From: Terrabacter tumescens
GTDB lineage: Bacteria; Actinomycetota; Actinomycetes; Actinomycetales; Dermatophilaceae
Assembly: GCF_014646815.1 (NCBI RefSeq)
Contig: NZ_BMNZ01000006.1
Span: 124,001-188,000, forward strand
Length of the DNA stretch: 64,000 bases
Reading direction: 5' to 3'
Shown here: positions 1-9,149 of the stretch, piece by piece
How positions within the stretch are numbered: position 1 is the stretch's first letter
How the letters are laid out: every line of letters starts with the position of its first letter
The notes under the pieces: generated by a model
What the model saw: the letters and a program-made list of their open reading frames with translations, nothing else
The model's database searches: none
Told to the model about the DNA's origin: nothing
Translations under genes and position numbers: made by a program

Positions 1-1
1 G

Positions 2-1312
2 GCGCAGGCACGCGCCGAGGAGCTCATGGCTCAGGCAGCGCAGGCACGCGCTGCGGCGGACGCCTTGGAGACGGAAGCCGGCGCCTGGACGGCCGGCGCC
101 GACGGCGAGCGCCGCGTCGCAGACTCCTTGGCACAGCTGCCTCCGGGTTGGCACGTGCACCATGACCGGCTGCTGAGGCCCGGGCGTGCTCAGACGAACC
201 TCGACCACGTGGTCGTCGGGCCATCCGGCGTCTATCTCGTGGACACGAAGAACTGGGCGGGTGGGACCAGCGTCCACGACGGCAACCTGTGGCAGCACAC
301 GCAGAGCAGCTCGCCCAAGGGACGCGAGCTCGACAACGTCAGCCGGTTCGCGGCAGAGATGGAGCGGGGTCTGGGCCTGCCGGTCGTCCCGGTGATCGCG
401 CTCGCCGGCAGCAGGGCATCGTCCTTTCCCCGCCAGCGGGTGCGCGGCGTCGAGATCATCCCTCGGGACGAGCTCGTCGGCTGGCTCGTGGCGCAACCGG
501 CAGCCTCGAGCGACGACGGGGTAGAGCTCCTCGCACGACGCGTGGCCCATGCCCACCCCCCAGCATCGCTCGACGAGACCAACAGAGCGGACTCGAGCCC
601 CTTGACCGTGGCCGACGTCCTCGGCGCCGACCCGGTGCGACGTGCGCCCGCAGGACGATCGAGTGGGCGCGGTGTCGATCGAACGCCGAACGGGACACCC
701 CGCCGCCGTCAACGGCCTCGCCGCGGTTCGATGGCCTCGGCGCTCTTCGGCCTCGTTGTCCTGATGGCCGCCAGTCAGCTCGGGCCGGGGATCGTCCCGC
801 ACCTGCTGGGCCTGGCCCCCGGCCCTTCCCTGTCGTCGACACCGGGTTCAAGCTCGACCCCACCGGTGACGGACGCGAAGCAGTGTCATGCGCTGTCGAG
901 AGCGACCATCGTCCGGGTGAGCGGATCCAGGACGGTTCTGGAGAAGCCACAGCCCGACGTCGACACGTGCACGTGGTGGCTGATGAAGCCTCGCTTCGCG
1001 ACCCAGACGCCAGACGTGTGGGTGCAGACCGGAGCGGCCGCACGGCGTCGCTTCGCAGCGAGCGGCACCACGGGGTCGCGGGTCGACATGCTGCCCGGCG
1101 AGGTCTCCGCGTGGCTGCCCGAGAACACGGCGCTGGCGGGTTGGGCGTCCAAGGCTCGGACGTCGCAACCCTTCCTCATCACCCTCAGGTTCCGGTATCC
1201 GGAGGGGGCGAACCAGAAGACCGCTCTCGCCGCCGAGGCTGCCGCGGAGAAGAAGGTGAGCCGTCTGGCGGAGGAGCTGGCCATCGCGCTCGCCCGCCGC
1301 GGGCGCAGTTGA
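2..1312 (+). CDS. NERD-domain membrane protein (5' end outside window)
   Basis: The frame is open from base 2, and the codons before the ATG at 26 encode an Ala/Gln/Glu-rich helix (AQARAEEL) like the one after it, so the true start is probably outside the window. GAGGAG lies only 3 nt before the ATG at 26, too close for a normal ribosome site. Counting from that ATG, a NERD (nuclease-related) domain covers about residues 24-120, including the stretch LDHVVVGPSGVYLVDTKNW. A low-complexity Arg/Pro linker, one membrane segment at about 235-262, and an outer C-terminal domain of unknown type with two Cys follow. NERD domains have a restriction-endonuclease-like fold; substrate and role here are unknown. 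Confidence 0.75.
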   Translation, partial: AQARAEELMAQAAQARAAADALETEAGAWTAGADGERRVADSLAQLPPGWHVHHDRLLRPGRAQTNLDHVVVGPSGVYLVDTKNWAGGTSVHDGNLWQHTQSSSPKGRELDNVSRFAAEMERGLGLPVVPVIALAGSRASSFPRQRVRGVEIIPRDELVGWLVAQPAASSDDGVELLARRVAHAHPPASLDETNRADSSPLTVADVLGADPVRRAPAGRSSGRGVDRTPNGTPRRRQRPRRGSMASALFGLVVLMAASQLGPGIVPHLLGLAPGPSLSSTPGSSSTPPVTDAKQCHALSRATIVRVSGSRTVLEKPQPDVDTCTWWLMKPRFATQTPDVWVQTGAAARRRFAASGTTGSRVDMLPGEVSAWLPENTALAGWASKARTSQPFLITLRFRYPEGANQKTALAAEAAAEKKVSRLAEELAIALARRGRS

Positions 1313-1336
1313 GCAGCTGCCGGCGGCGCGGCCGGC

Positions 1337-2248
1337 TCAGTGGACGAGCATCACCGGACAGGTGGCGTCGTGGATGATGCGGTACGCCGGGGTGCCGGCG
1401 AGCACCGCTGCCACGCCACCGGTGTGCGGCGCACCGATGACGAGGAGACCTGCGTCCCGGCTCGTGCGCGTGAGAGCCTCAACCGGGTCACCGAGCAGGG
1501 TCTGGGACCTCACCTCGAGACCCGAGTGGCAGCGCACCAGTCCGTCGGTGTCGTAGGGAACCGGGCGTGGTCCGGCACGTCCGGGACGTCCGGGACGTCC
1601 GGAGGGACCGGACGCCGTCGACGGGAGCACGGTGACGAGGCGCAGCGGCGCCGCGCACCCCACCGCGACCCCGGCTGCAGCAGAGACCAGTCGCTCGACC
1701 CGACCCTCGTGCGCGATGTCGGCGGCTGGGGTCACGGCGCAGACGACCTCGCAGCCCGGACCGGGCACCGCGACGTCGCGACGGGCCCCCCGGGCCGGGT
1801 GCGCGAGGTCGTGCAGGACGACGACCGGGCAGTAGGCGCGGGCCGCCACGGCGCTCGAGACCGAGCCGATGAGCGCGCTGCGGGCCCGCCCGCGACCACG
1901 CGTGCCCAGCACCACGAGGTCGGCCGTCATCGAGGCGTCGACGAGCTCCCCCGCAGGCCCGCCGAAGGCGTGCACGGCTCGCACGCGCGAACGCGCCAGC
2001 GGTTTGCCGGGCCACGTCGACGGTCCCCCGACCATCGTCTCGGCGACCATCTCGAGCGAGGGACTCAACGGCCGCAGGGCATGGCTGCGGCGTCCCGGCA
2101 GCAGGTCGAGCTCGACGGCGTGGATGATCCGCAGCTCGTCACCGAGGTCACGTGACACCGCCGCGGCCCACACGAGCGCACGCTGCGACGCGGCCGAGCC
2201 GTCGTAGCCCACGACGACGAGGCCATCGGCAGACCTGGATGGGTACAT
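1337..2248 (-). CDS. Tandem-domain universal stress protein
   Basis: The 303-residue product has two UspA domains. The first begins VVVGYDGS and carries the ATP-binding pattern G-x2-G-x9-G-S (GTRGRGRARSALIGS). The second, ending IIHDATCPVMLVH, keeps the family C-terminal signature but has a degenerate nucleotide loop. Double-domain Usp proteins are cytoplasmic ATP-binding stress proteins in actinobacteria. It lies 43 bp downstream of a second usp gene on the same strand and is probably co-transcribed with it. A 9-bp unit (CGTCCGGGA) is repeated about three times at 1579-1607 inside the gene and encodes a Gly/Arg/Pro linker. Confidence 0.9.
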   Translation of the reverse strand: MYPSRSADGLVVVGYDGSAASQRALVWAAAVSRDLGDELRIIHAVELDLLPGRRSHALRPLSPSLEMVAETMVGGPSTWPGKPLARSRVRAVHAFGGPAGELVDASMTADLVVLGTRGRGRARSALIGSVSSAVAARAYCPVVVLHDLAHPARGARRDVAVPGPGCEVVCAVTPAADIAHEGRVERLVSAAAGVAVGCAAPLRLVTVLPSTASGPSGRPGRPGRAGPRPVPYDTDGLVRCHSGLEVRSQTLLGDPVEALTRTSRDAGLLVIGAPHTGGVAAVLAGTPAYRIIHDATCPVMLVH

Positions 2249-2291
2249 CCGGAGCTCTTTGCAGGACTGTCGAACCGGGTCGACGTCCGCG

Positions 2292-3209
2292 TCAGTGGAT
2301 GACCATGACGGGGCACGGTGCGTCGTGGACCACCCGGTGGCTGACGGACCCGAGGAGCATCCCGGTGAAGCCGCCGTGGCCGCGCGATCCCAGGACGACG
2401 AGGCCGGCCTTGACGTCCACGGCGTAGGCCGCGATGGCGGCTCCCGCGCCTCCTCCGAGGAGGTTGGTCTGCACCTCGAGACCGGGGTGGGCGCGCTCCG
2501 CGTCGTCCGCGACGTGCTTCAGCGTCTCTCCGACGCGGCGGTGCATCTGCTCCATCATCTCCTCGCGCCCGAGCATGGTGTCGGTCTCGGGCCAGGCCTC
2601 CAGGCCGCCCACGTTGTCGACGGCCACGACGTGCAACGGAGCCTCGGCGGCGACCGCGACCTGGATCGCGGTCTCCAACGCCTTCTGCGCGTTCTTGGAG
2701 TCGTCGAAGGCCGCCACGACCGGGTGCGAGGGACCGGCGTGCACGACAAACTGCCCGCGCACGACGACCGCGGGGCAGTGCGCGTGCGCGGTGACGGCAT
2801 ACGACGTCGAGCCGAGCAGACCACCCGAGATGGCGCCGTGCCCACGGGAGCCCGTCACGACGAGGTCGGCCTGCGACGAGACGCCGACGAGCTCTGCTGC
2901 GGCGCTCCCGATGACGCTGAGGGGGTGGATCTCCTTGCGGTCCAACGTCTCTGCCGCAATCTCGATCGCCTCGGCGAGCACTCCGCGGGACATCTCGTCG
3001 TACGCCTGGGCCTGCACGCCGGGGTCGTAGGCACGGAAGGTCGGCGTCATGGTGAGCCCGACGCAGTGCAGCAGGGTCAGGGGACGCTCGTCCCGCTTTG
3101 CGGTCTCGACGGCCCAGTCCAGCGCCAGTCGAGCACCCGGCGACCCGTCGTAGCCCACGACGATGCCGTGGCTCGTGGTCTCATTCGCCTTGCTGACTGC
3201 GGCGTCCAT
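2292..3209 (-). CDS. Tandem-domain universal stress protein
   Basis: The 305-residue protein has two intact UspA domains, each with a G-x2-G-x9-G-S ATP-binding loop (GSRGHGAISGGLLGS and GSRGHGGFTGMLLGS) and a C-terminal CPxVVV/CPVMVIH strand. The frame extends further upstream, but the ATG at 3209 is chosen because GGAAGGGGAG lies just before it and the protein then begins shortly before GIVVGYDGS. It is the first gene of a two-gene usp operon. In the family these proteins bind ATP and act in dormancy and stress; nothing in the sequence shows the specific signal. Confidence 0.92.
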   Translation of the reverse strand: MDAAVSKANETTSHGIVVGYDGSPGARLALDWAVETAKRDERPLTLLHCVGLTMTPTFRAYDPGVQAQAYDEMSRGVLAEAIEIAAETLDRKEIHPLSVIGSAAAELVGVSSQADLVVTGSRGHGAISGGLLGSTSYAVTAHAHCPAVVVRGQFVVHAGPSHPVVAAFDDSKNAQKALETAIQVAVAAEAPLHVVAVDNVGGLEAWPETDTMLGREEMMEQMHRRVGETLKHVADDAERAHPGLEVQTNLLGGGAGAAIAAYAVDVKAGLVVLGSRGHGGFTGMLLGSVSHRVVHDAPCPVMVIH

Positions 3210-3374
3210 CGCTCTCCCCTTCCCATGAGGTCGGGGCCGCATGCTCCGGCCACTCCCATCGTCCCGCGTCGTGGCGGGTGTGGGGGCGACTTGTGACAGC
3301 CCCGACAACGCAGGGAGGACCACCACGAGTCGGACGGCGGCAGGACGCTCGTCGCACCCTGCCGCCGTCTCACC

Positions 3375-3848
3375 TCACGTGCCGAGCAGCAAGCTCACCG
3401 ACGTGTTTTCGGTGCAGTCCGGGATCTCGCGGATGGCCCACCTGCCGCGCACGCCGTTGCCCCCGAAGTTGGACTCGGCGTCGCGCTCCTCCACCTCACC
3501 TTCGGAGCCCGTCCACCCGCGGGTGGAGTACGCGCCCTGCATGTCCGCCAGAGTCTGCTCGAACGGTTTGGGCGCGACCGCCGTGACGACCGTGCGGCCC
3601 CCGCTCCGGGACTGGACTCCCGTCACCACGTAGCCCTCCGGGAGCCTCGCCTGCACGGGGAACGAGGCCGGCAGGTCCACGGGCTTCGCGTCCTTGGCGC
3701 AGACCAGGGCGGCCGGCGTCGCGGTGCTCCCCGGCTCTGCCATCGCCGACTCCAGCTCGTCCTCCCCGCACCCCCCGAGCACCGTCACGGCGGCGAGGGC
3801 GCAGAGTACTGCCGCGGCCATCGGCCTCACCCGTGCGAGCCCCTTCAC
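3375..3848 (-). CDS. Small secreted lipoprotein of unknown function
   Basis: A 157-residue protein starting at a GTG whose bases overlap the stop codon of the upstream BNR-repeat gene (GTGA), so the two are translationally coupled. The N-terminus is a type II signal peptide with lipobox VLGGC, so the mature protein should be a lipid-anchored surface protein starting at the Cys. The rest has two further Cys and no domain I recognise. An ATG at 3821 is an alternative start that still leaves the lipobox intact. The coupling suggests it works with the secreted propeller protein encoded upstream. Confidence 0.75.
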   Translation of the reverse strand: MKGLARVRPMAAAVLCALAAVTVLGGCGEDELESAMAEPGSTATPAALVCAKDAKPVDLPASFPVQARLPEGYVVTGVQSRSGGRTVVTAVAPKPFEQTLADMQGAYSTRGWTGSEGEVEERDAESNFGGNGVRGRWAIREIPDCTENTSVSLLLGT

Positions 3849-5935
3849 CGGATGACCTGCGTCGCTCGGCGGTTGTCGGCCTCGTCGGACTCGCGGATGC
3901 GGCCGTCCGGGTCGGCCACGACGACGACCGCGTGGGTGCCCTTGCCGAGACGCACGCCGGGGAAGGCGACCGAGGCCGAGCGGCCTGCCGCGAGATCCAC
4001 CGGGGTCGACGTGGCGACGTTGACCCCGTCGACGAGCAGCCGCGTCGTGACACCGGCCGCGGTGGCCCTGCCGGGGTTCGCGACGGTCGTCGAAGCGACG
4101 TACAGTCCGCCGCTCTTCGTCACGGACAGGGCCGTCGGCGTGAGGTTGGGCAGGGCGTCGTATGCCGCATACAACGTGGTGCCCGTCTGCTGGCGCGCGA
4201 TGGTGGCGTACGCGTCGAAGTTCTGGGCACCGCCGGGCTGGGCGCACGCGCCCGTGCAGCCGTCGGCGTAGCCGACCTCGACGCGTCCGGTGCGGTCCAC
4301 CGTGGCGTCCATGAAGTCCAGCAGGTTGCGGTCGTTGCCGCAGGTGGTGCCACCCGTGCAGATGGAGCCCCGCTGGACCGGGTCGCTCGGCGTCGTGTCG
4401 ACGGTGACCCAGCTCTTGCCGCCGTCGTAGGTGGTCGAGACGTAGAGGTGCCAGTCGCCCGTGAAGTTCGTCGCGTCCTGGTAGTTGCCGGGCGTCGTCG
4501 TCCCGATGAAGGCGAACGAGGCCCGGTCGTCGTCACCGGCCACGACGACCGGGAAGACGGTGTTGTGCACGCCGAGGCTCGCACCGACGTTCTGGTCGTC
4601 GGTCCACGTCTTGCCCTTGTCGCGACTCACCGCGACGCGGGGCGTGCCGTCGGCGGCCTGGTAGCCCATGTAGACCGTGCCCTTGGCGCCGATGCCGACG
4701 CTCGGGTCCGAGTCACCGGCCGTGCTCGCGGGGTTCTTGCGGACCGACCACGTGGTGCCGCCGTCCTCGGAGACCGCGACGGCCTGGTTGCCCCCGCAGG
4801 ACTTGTTGGGGACGTAGACGGTGCCGTCGTCCGGAGCGACCTTGACGTGCCCGTGCAGGCCACCGCAGTCGAGGAGCGAGTACATGGGGACGGCCGGCCC
4901 GAAGGTCACGCCCCCGTCGTGGCTCGACGCGCAGTTCGCATCGGCGATGTCCTGGCTGCAGTAGTAGACGGCGTTCGGGTAGGTCGAGGTCGGCAGCGCC
5001 CCGACTCCGGCGGCCGAGTAGGGACCGCCGCCCACCGTCTGGTGGTCGACTCCAGAGTTGAGGCCGCCGCCCTGGCTGGGTGACCACGTCCTCCCCTCGT
5101 CGTCCGAGTAGCACATGAGCGAGGTCTTGCCCGCGAGCTGGCTCTCGAAGACGCGGCCGGTCTTCGGGTCGGTGAACCCGATCGGGTCGAGCGAGGTCGA
5201 ACCGCCGGTGGCGCACCCGTTGGCAGGTGTCGCCGACACGTTGGTCCAGGTGACCTTCGAGGGGGTGACGCTGTCGTCCCATGTGGCCCTGTAGGTGTCG
5301 TAGAGCGCCTGGTAGAAGGTCGCGCCTGTCGGGTGGCTACTGCCGATCGAGGGCTCCCCCGCGTCGTGCGCCCGACCGAAGGACTCGGGGGCGCCGTACT
5401 GGCTGTAGGTCGGTGGCGTGGCCGTGCTCGGGGCGGGGTTGGCCGGGACCTCGGTCAGGGTCGCGGTCCCCGTCACGGACTCACCCAGGGGCGCGTAGGG
5501 CACCACGCGCACCGTGTAGTCGCCGGCCGTCGGCGGCGTCACGATGGTCTCGGGGTCCGCGCTCGAGGCAGAGGAGGCCACGACCGCGCCCGTCCGGTCG
5601 AGCAGGTAGATGTCGAAGTCGGCGGCCGCGTTCGCCCAGCCGACCTTGACCGTCAGCTGGTGGGTGTCGCCGTAGGTGCTCGGAGTCGACACGTGCAGGG
5701 CGAAGTCGTCACAGAGACCAGGCCCGCACGTGACGTCACCGGCCGTGCCGGTGACGTTCGGCGCGGCGAAGGGCCCGGCGGTCCACTGCACGCTCGGGCT
5801 GGTGTCGGACACCGTCCCAGAGTCGGGCGTCGCGGCGAGCGCCGGGGCCGCCACGCCCAGGGCCAAGACGAGGCCGGCTGCGGCGACGACCGGGAGGGAA
5901 CGGGATGGGGTTCTAGGGGACAGCGTGGGCAACAT
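3845..5935 (-). CDS. Secreted BNR-repeat (sialidase-like) propeller protein with CARDB domain
   Basis: A 696-residue secreted protein. The ATG at 5935 is chosen because AGGAG lies 8-9 nt upstream and a Sec signal peptide ending ALA follows directly. After the signal come a pre-peptidase-like beta domain (DFDIYLLDRTG region), then a long section with repeated Asp-box-like motifs (DDEGRTWSPS, SEDGGTTWSV, SRDKGKTWT, DGGKSWV) typical of sialidase/BNR propellers. The last 100 residues are a CARDB adhesion-type domain (NLTPTALSV to ESDEADNRRA). No sialidase catalytic Arg triad is evident, so enzymatic activity is not claimed. It is followed by an overlapping lipoprotein gene. Confidence 0.88.
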   Translation of the reverse strand: MLPTLSPRTPSRSLPVVAAAGLVLALGVAAPALAATPDSGTVSDTSPSVQWTAGPFAAPNVTGTAGDVTCGPGLCDDFALHVSTPSTYGDTHQLTVKVGWANAAADFDIYLLDRTGAVVASSASSADPETIVTPPTAGDYTVRVVPYAPLGESVTGTATLTEVPANPAPSTATPPTYSQYGAPESFGRAHDAGEPSIGSSHPTGATFYQALYDTYRATWDDSVTPSKVTWTNVSATPANGCATGGSTSLDPIGFTDPKTGRVFESQLAGKTSLMCYSDDEGRTWSPSQGGGLNSGVDHQTVGGGPYSAAGVGALPTSTYPNAVYYCSQDIADANCASSHDGGVTFGPAVPMYSLLDCGGLHGHVKVAPDDGTVYVPNKSCGGNQAVAVSEDGGTTWSVRKNPASTAGDSDPSVGIGAKGTVYMGYQAADGTPRVAVSRDKGKTWTDDQNVGASLGVHNTVFPVVVAGDDDRASFAFIGTTTPGNYQDATNFTGDWHLYVSTTYDGGKSWVTVDTTPSDPVQRGSICTGGTTCGNDRNLLDFMDATVDRTGRVEVGYADGCTGACAQPGGAQNFDAYATIARQQTGTTLYAAYDALPNLTPTALSVTKSGGLYVASTTVANPGRATAAGVTTRLLVDGVNVATSTPVDLAAGRSASVAFPGVRLGKGTHAVVVVADPDGRIRESDEADNRRATQVIR

Positions 5936-6242
5936 GCGAGCAGCTCCTGGATCCAAGGAAGGGGACACCCCCGAGATGTCCGGCCGAGGCCGTCGAGCGA
6001 CGACCGGCGTCCTCGCTCGACCTGTGCAACGACTCACCCGGGCGGGGGGCTACGTGCCGGAAGGTCAACAGGTGGTCAGCAAGTGCTGGGTGCACGCTGG
6101 GAGAGCGCTGGATGCAGGTCTGACTTCCAGGGTCGGCAGGGACGGCCGGCTCGACGCGTCCGCGTGTGCGGGTGACCAGACAGACACGTGGCACCGCTCG
6201 CAAACGGTGGTCGCCGACGGGCGCCCGGCCTAGCGTCGAAGC
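5936..6242. other. Divergent intergenic region
   Basis: 307 bp between the secreted propeller protein (minus strand) and the wax ester synthase gene (plus strand). It must hold both promoters. The only clear element is the -10 hexamer at 6231-6236 listed separately. No RNA gene or convincing small ORF is visible. Confidence 0.5.
6231..6236 (+). promoter_or_regulatory. -10 hexamer of a leaderless promoter for the WS/DGAT gene
   Basis: TAGCGT followed by exactly six bases and then the ATG at 6243. A TANNNT box at this distance puts the transcription start at or next to the A of the start codon, and there is no Shine-Dalgarno sequence. Confidence 0.5.
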
Positions 6243-7598
6243 ATGCACATGGGCCATCCCGGGCGGGCACGCCCGGCGACGAGCGACGTCGACCGGATCA
6301 GCGCCGGAGACCTGACGACCCTGGTGAGCGACCGCGGGGCGGCAGCGATGAACATCGCCGCGGTGCTGGTCGTCGACCACGGTGCCGAGCTCGAACCGGC
6401 CCGCGTGACAAGGGTGCTCGCGGCCTGGACGGACGCCGTTCCGAGGCTGCGACAGCGACTGCGACGCGCCCCTCCCGGGTGCGGGCGACCGTACTGGGCC
6501 GACGACCCGCACTTCACCGTCGACCGGCACGTCGGCTGGCACCACGTCGCGGAGGACGAGGACCTCTTGGACGTCGCAGCTGACGCCACGTGCCGCAGGC
6601 TGCCGCGCGATCGACCGTTGTGGCGCTGCATCTGGGTCACGGGGCTGGACGATGGTCGCGCGGCTCTCGTGGTCGTCGTCCACCACGTCCTGGCAGACGG
6701 GCTCGGCGGCCTGGCGATGCTGGGAGCGCTCGCGGGCTCCTCGTCCGTCGAGGCCGGGTCTGGCGGGCACGCTCCCCGTCAGGTGCCCTCCGCGCCGGAC
6801 CTCGCTGCTGAGGCGTGGCGGTCGAGAGCCGCGGGTGTGACGTCGCTGGCGGCCCGCGCCCGCCTGGCTCGCTCGGGCCTGCAGGACCTGGGGCTCGCAC
6901 GCACGCGCCCCCGCCTCTCTCCCCGCACCTCGCTCAACCGGCCGACGGGTGCCCGTCGTCGTCTGCATGTCGTCACCGTCCCGCTGACGGACCTGGTCGC
7001 CACCGGCCACCGGCTGGGCGTCACCGTGAACGACCTCGTGCTGGCGGCCGTGGCCGACTCGCTGTCAGGACTCCTTCGCGACCGAGGCGAGTCCGTCGAC
7101 TCGCTCGTCGTGTCCGTGCCCTACTCCGGTCGCGCGGGGACCGAGGCCGGCCGTCTCGGCAACGACACCGGCGTCGTCCCCTTCCGGATCCCCCTGAACG
7201 TCGACTCCGACACACGACTGCAGACCATCGCGCGCCTGACGCGTGACCAGCGCCGTCGCCCTCGTGCCGCCTCGGCTGCCCCGCTGGGTGTCGCGTTCCG
7301 CCTGCTCGCGAGGCTCGGGGTGTTTCGCTGGTTCGTCGACCGCCAGCGGCTCGTCAACACCTTCGTCACGAACGTGCGCGGACCGGCGCAGCCGTGGCGG
7401 TTCTGCGACCGCGTCGTCAGCAGCGTCGTCCCCGTCGCCGTGACGCCGGGCAACGTCGCCGTCACCTTCGACGTGCTCTCGTATGCCGGCACGCTCGGAG
7501 TCACCGTCGTGGCCGATCCCGACGTGGTGCCTGATCAGGCACGCCTCGCCGGCTACCTCCATGAGGCCCTTTCCGACCGGATGGGCGCCTCGGACTGA
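6243..7598 (+). CDS. Wax ester synthase/diacylglycerol acyltransferase (WS/DGAT)
   Basis: A 451-residue member of the bacterial WS/DGAT (Tgs/AtfA) family, which transfers acyl groups from acyl-CoA to alcohols or diacylglycerol to make storage lipid. The catalytic HHxxxDG motif is present as HHVLADG near residue 147, and the conserved NDLVLAAVA stretch of the C-terminal half is near residue 262. Length fits the family (450-480). It stands alone between the propeller protein and a convergent decarboxylase gene; no lipid genes adjoin it. Confidence 0.9.
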   Translation: MHMGHPGRARPATSDVDRISAGDLTTLVSDRGAAAMNIAAVLVVDHGAELEPARVTRVLAAWTDAVPRLRQRLRRAPPGCGRPYWADDPHFTVDRHVGWHHVAEDEDLLDVAADATCRRLPRDRPLWRCIWVTGLDDGRAALVVVVHHVLADGLGGLAMLGALAGSSSVEAGSGGHAPRQVPSAPDLAAEAWRSRAAGVTSLAARARLARSGLQDLGLARTRPRLSPRTSLNRPTGARRRLHVVTVPLTDLVATGHRLGVTVNDLVLAAVADSLSGLLRDRGESVDSLVVSVPYSGRAGTEAGRLGNDTGVVPFRIPLNVDSDTRLQTIARLTRDQRRRPRAASAAPLGVAFRLLARLGVFRWFVDRQRLVNTFVTNVRGPAQPWRFCDRVVSSVVPVAVTPGNVAVTFDVLSYAGTLGVTVVADPDVVPDQARLAGYLHEALSDRMGASD

Positions 7599-7662
7599 GC
7601 GGCGCTTTACGACGGGCGGGGCCGAAACGCGCTGCGGACGGTCTACGTCGCGTGTGCGCGCC

Positions 7663-9045
7663 TCAGGCGTCACGCGCGGCTCTGAGGATGGCGTCCGCCG
7701 AGACATCGATGTCGGCCTCCGTCGTCGTCGCGTTGGACACCGACACGCGGATGAGCCGCTGGCCGTGCCAGGTCGTCGCACCCACCCAGCACGTGCCCTC
7801 ACGCTGCACGGCGTCGACCACGACGTCGGTGCCGGCCGGGTCGCCGATGCTGACCAGGACCTGGTTGAGCACGACGTCGTTGTGGATGGTGGCGCCACCC
7901 GCTTCGAGGCGCGACGCCATGCGCCGGGCCAGGGCGCAGCACCGGTCGACGAGCTCTGCAACGCCATCGGAACCCAGCTCTCGGATCGCAGCCCAGACGG
8001 CGAAGCCCCGTGCACGCCTGGAGGACTCAGGCGTCAGGTCACCCAGGACGGGGTCTGAGAGGGCGCCGGACCCGGTGAGGTACGACGCGGCATACGACAT
8101 CGTGGCGGCATGAAGCGTCGCGTCGGCGCAGAAGGCGAGTCCGCAGTCGTAGGGCACGTTGAGCCACTTGTGGGCGTCGGTGCCCCACGAGTCGGCCAGC
8201 TCGACGCCGTCGACGAGGTGCGCAGTCCGGGGGCTCGCGGCGGCCCAGAGCCCGAAGGCGCCGTCGACGTGGACCCACGCCCCGCGATCGTGGGCCAGCG
8301 TCGTCGCCGCGCGGAGTTCGTCGCAGGCTCCGGTGTTCACGTTGCCGGCCTGCAGGCACACGATGAGCGGCCGGTCCCGAAGCGCGTCGAGCGTCGTGCG
8401 CAGACGGTCGACGTCAATCGCCCCTTGCGACGTCGAGGCGACGGGCTCGATGCTGCTGGTGCCGAACCCGAGCAGACGGGCGGCCCGGTCGACGGTGGCG
8501 TGGCGCTCCTCGCTCGCGACGACCGCGACCCGCGGCGCGCCGAAGAGGCCGTCCCGGGCCACGTCCCATCCGCGATCGGCTAGCACGCGTTGCCGCCCCA
8601 CGGCGAGGCCCACGGTGTTCGCCGCCTGCGCGCCGGTGACGAAGCCGACGGAGGCCGTCGCCGGGAGCCCCAGCAGCTGCTTGGCCCACCCGCCGGCAGC
8701 GCGCTCGGCCGCCGCGGCGGCCGGCGAGAGCACCTCGTTGTAGGCGCACTGGTCCCAGCCGGCGGCGAGCATGTCAGCGGCCGTCGCGGCGGGCGAGGCG
8801 CCCCCGATCACGAAGCCGAAGAAGCGTGGACCCACGGTCCCGACCAGGCCGGGGCTCGCGGCTGCGACGAGCTCCTCGACGACGCGACGGGCGTCCGCGG
8901 GCCGGACCGCGAGCGGCGTCGTGAAGGCTGCGTCCATGGCTTCCCGGTCCACCCCGGGGTGGACCGGTCGGTCGGCGACGGTCCCGCGATGACGAGCGCT
9001 TTCGGCTGCTGCGAGGGCGAGGAGCTGCTCGATGTCGACGTCCAT
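7663..9045 (-). CDS. PLP-dependent group II amino acid decarboxylase-like protein
   Basis: A 460-residue protein of the pyridoxal-dependent decarboxylase (group II, DDC/GadB-like) family. The schiff-base Lys lies in DSWGTDAHKWLNVPYDCG at about residue 293, and the conserved HVDGAFGLW gives the cofactor Asp. The ATG at 9045 is taken because the family homology begins directly after it and GGAGAGGAG lies upstream; the frame is open further out without family-like sequence. The substrate (aromatic amino acid, glutamate or other) cannot be read from the sequence. The gene is convergent with the WS/DGAT gene and divergent from the SOS-controlled HNH gene. Confidence 0.88.
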   Translation of the reverse strand: MDVDIEQLLALAAAESARHRGTVADRPVHPGVDREAMDAAFTTPLAVRPADARRVVEELVAAASPGLVGTVGPRFFGFVIGGASPAATAADMLAAGWDQCAYNEVLSPAAAAAERAAGGWAKQLLGLPATASVGFVTGAQAANTVGLAVGRQRVLADRGWDVARDGLFGAPRVAVVASEERHATVDRAARLLGFGTSSIEPVASTSQGAIDVDRLRTTLDALRDRPLIVCLQAGNVNTGACDELRAATTLAHDRGAWVHVDGAFGLWAAASPRTAHLVDGVELADSWGTDAHKWLNVPYDCGLAFCADATLHAATMSYAASYLTGSGALSDPVLGDLTPESSRRARGFAVWAAIRELGSDGVAELVDRCCALARRMASRLEAGGATIHNDVVLNQVLVSIGDPAGTDVVVDAVQREGTCWVGATTWHGQRLIRVSVSNATTTEADIDVSADAILRAARDA

Positions 9046-9133
9046 CCCCCGCACGCTCCTCTCCGGCAGGCGAGGAACGCAAGGGTGGATCCGTGTCGTT
9101 CGGTCGGGGCCCTTCCCAACCCTTGACCGTGAG

Positions 9134-9149
9134 TCGAACACATGTTCGA
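9134..9149 (+). promoter_or_regulatory. Perfect LexA (SOS) box
   Basis: TCGAACACATGTTCGA matches the actinobacterial/Gram-positive LexA operator TCGAAC-N4-GTTCGA with no mismatch and is fully palindromic. The ATG at 9142 lies inside it. The inner 14 bases are identical to the box upstream of lexA at 41150-41163 in this window. Confidence 0.8.

Noticed and set aside
3283-3303. DosR-like palindrome upstream of the usp operon
   Set aside because: GGGGC-N11-GCCCC has the symmetry, but the inner bases do not match the DosR consensus GGGACT-N2-AGTCCC; only five flanking bases pair.
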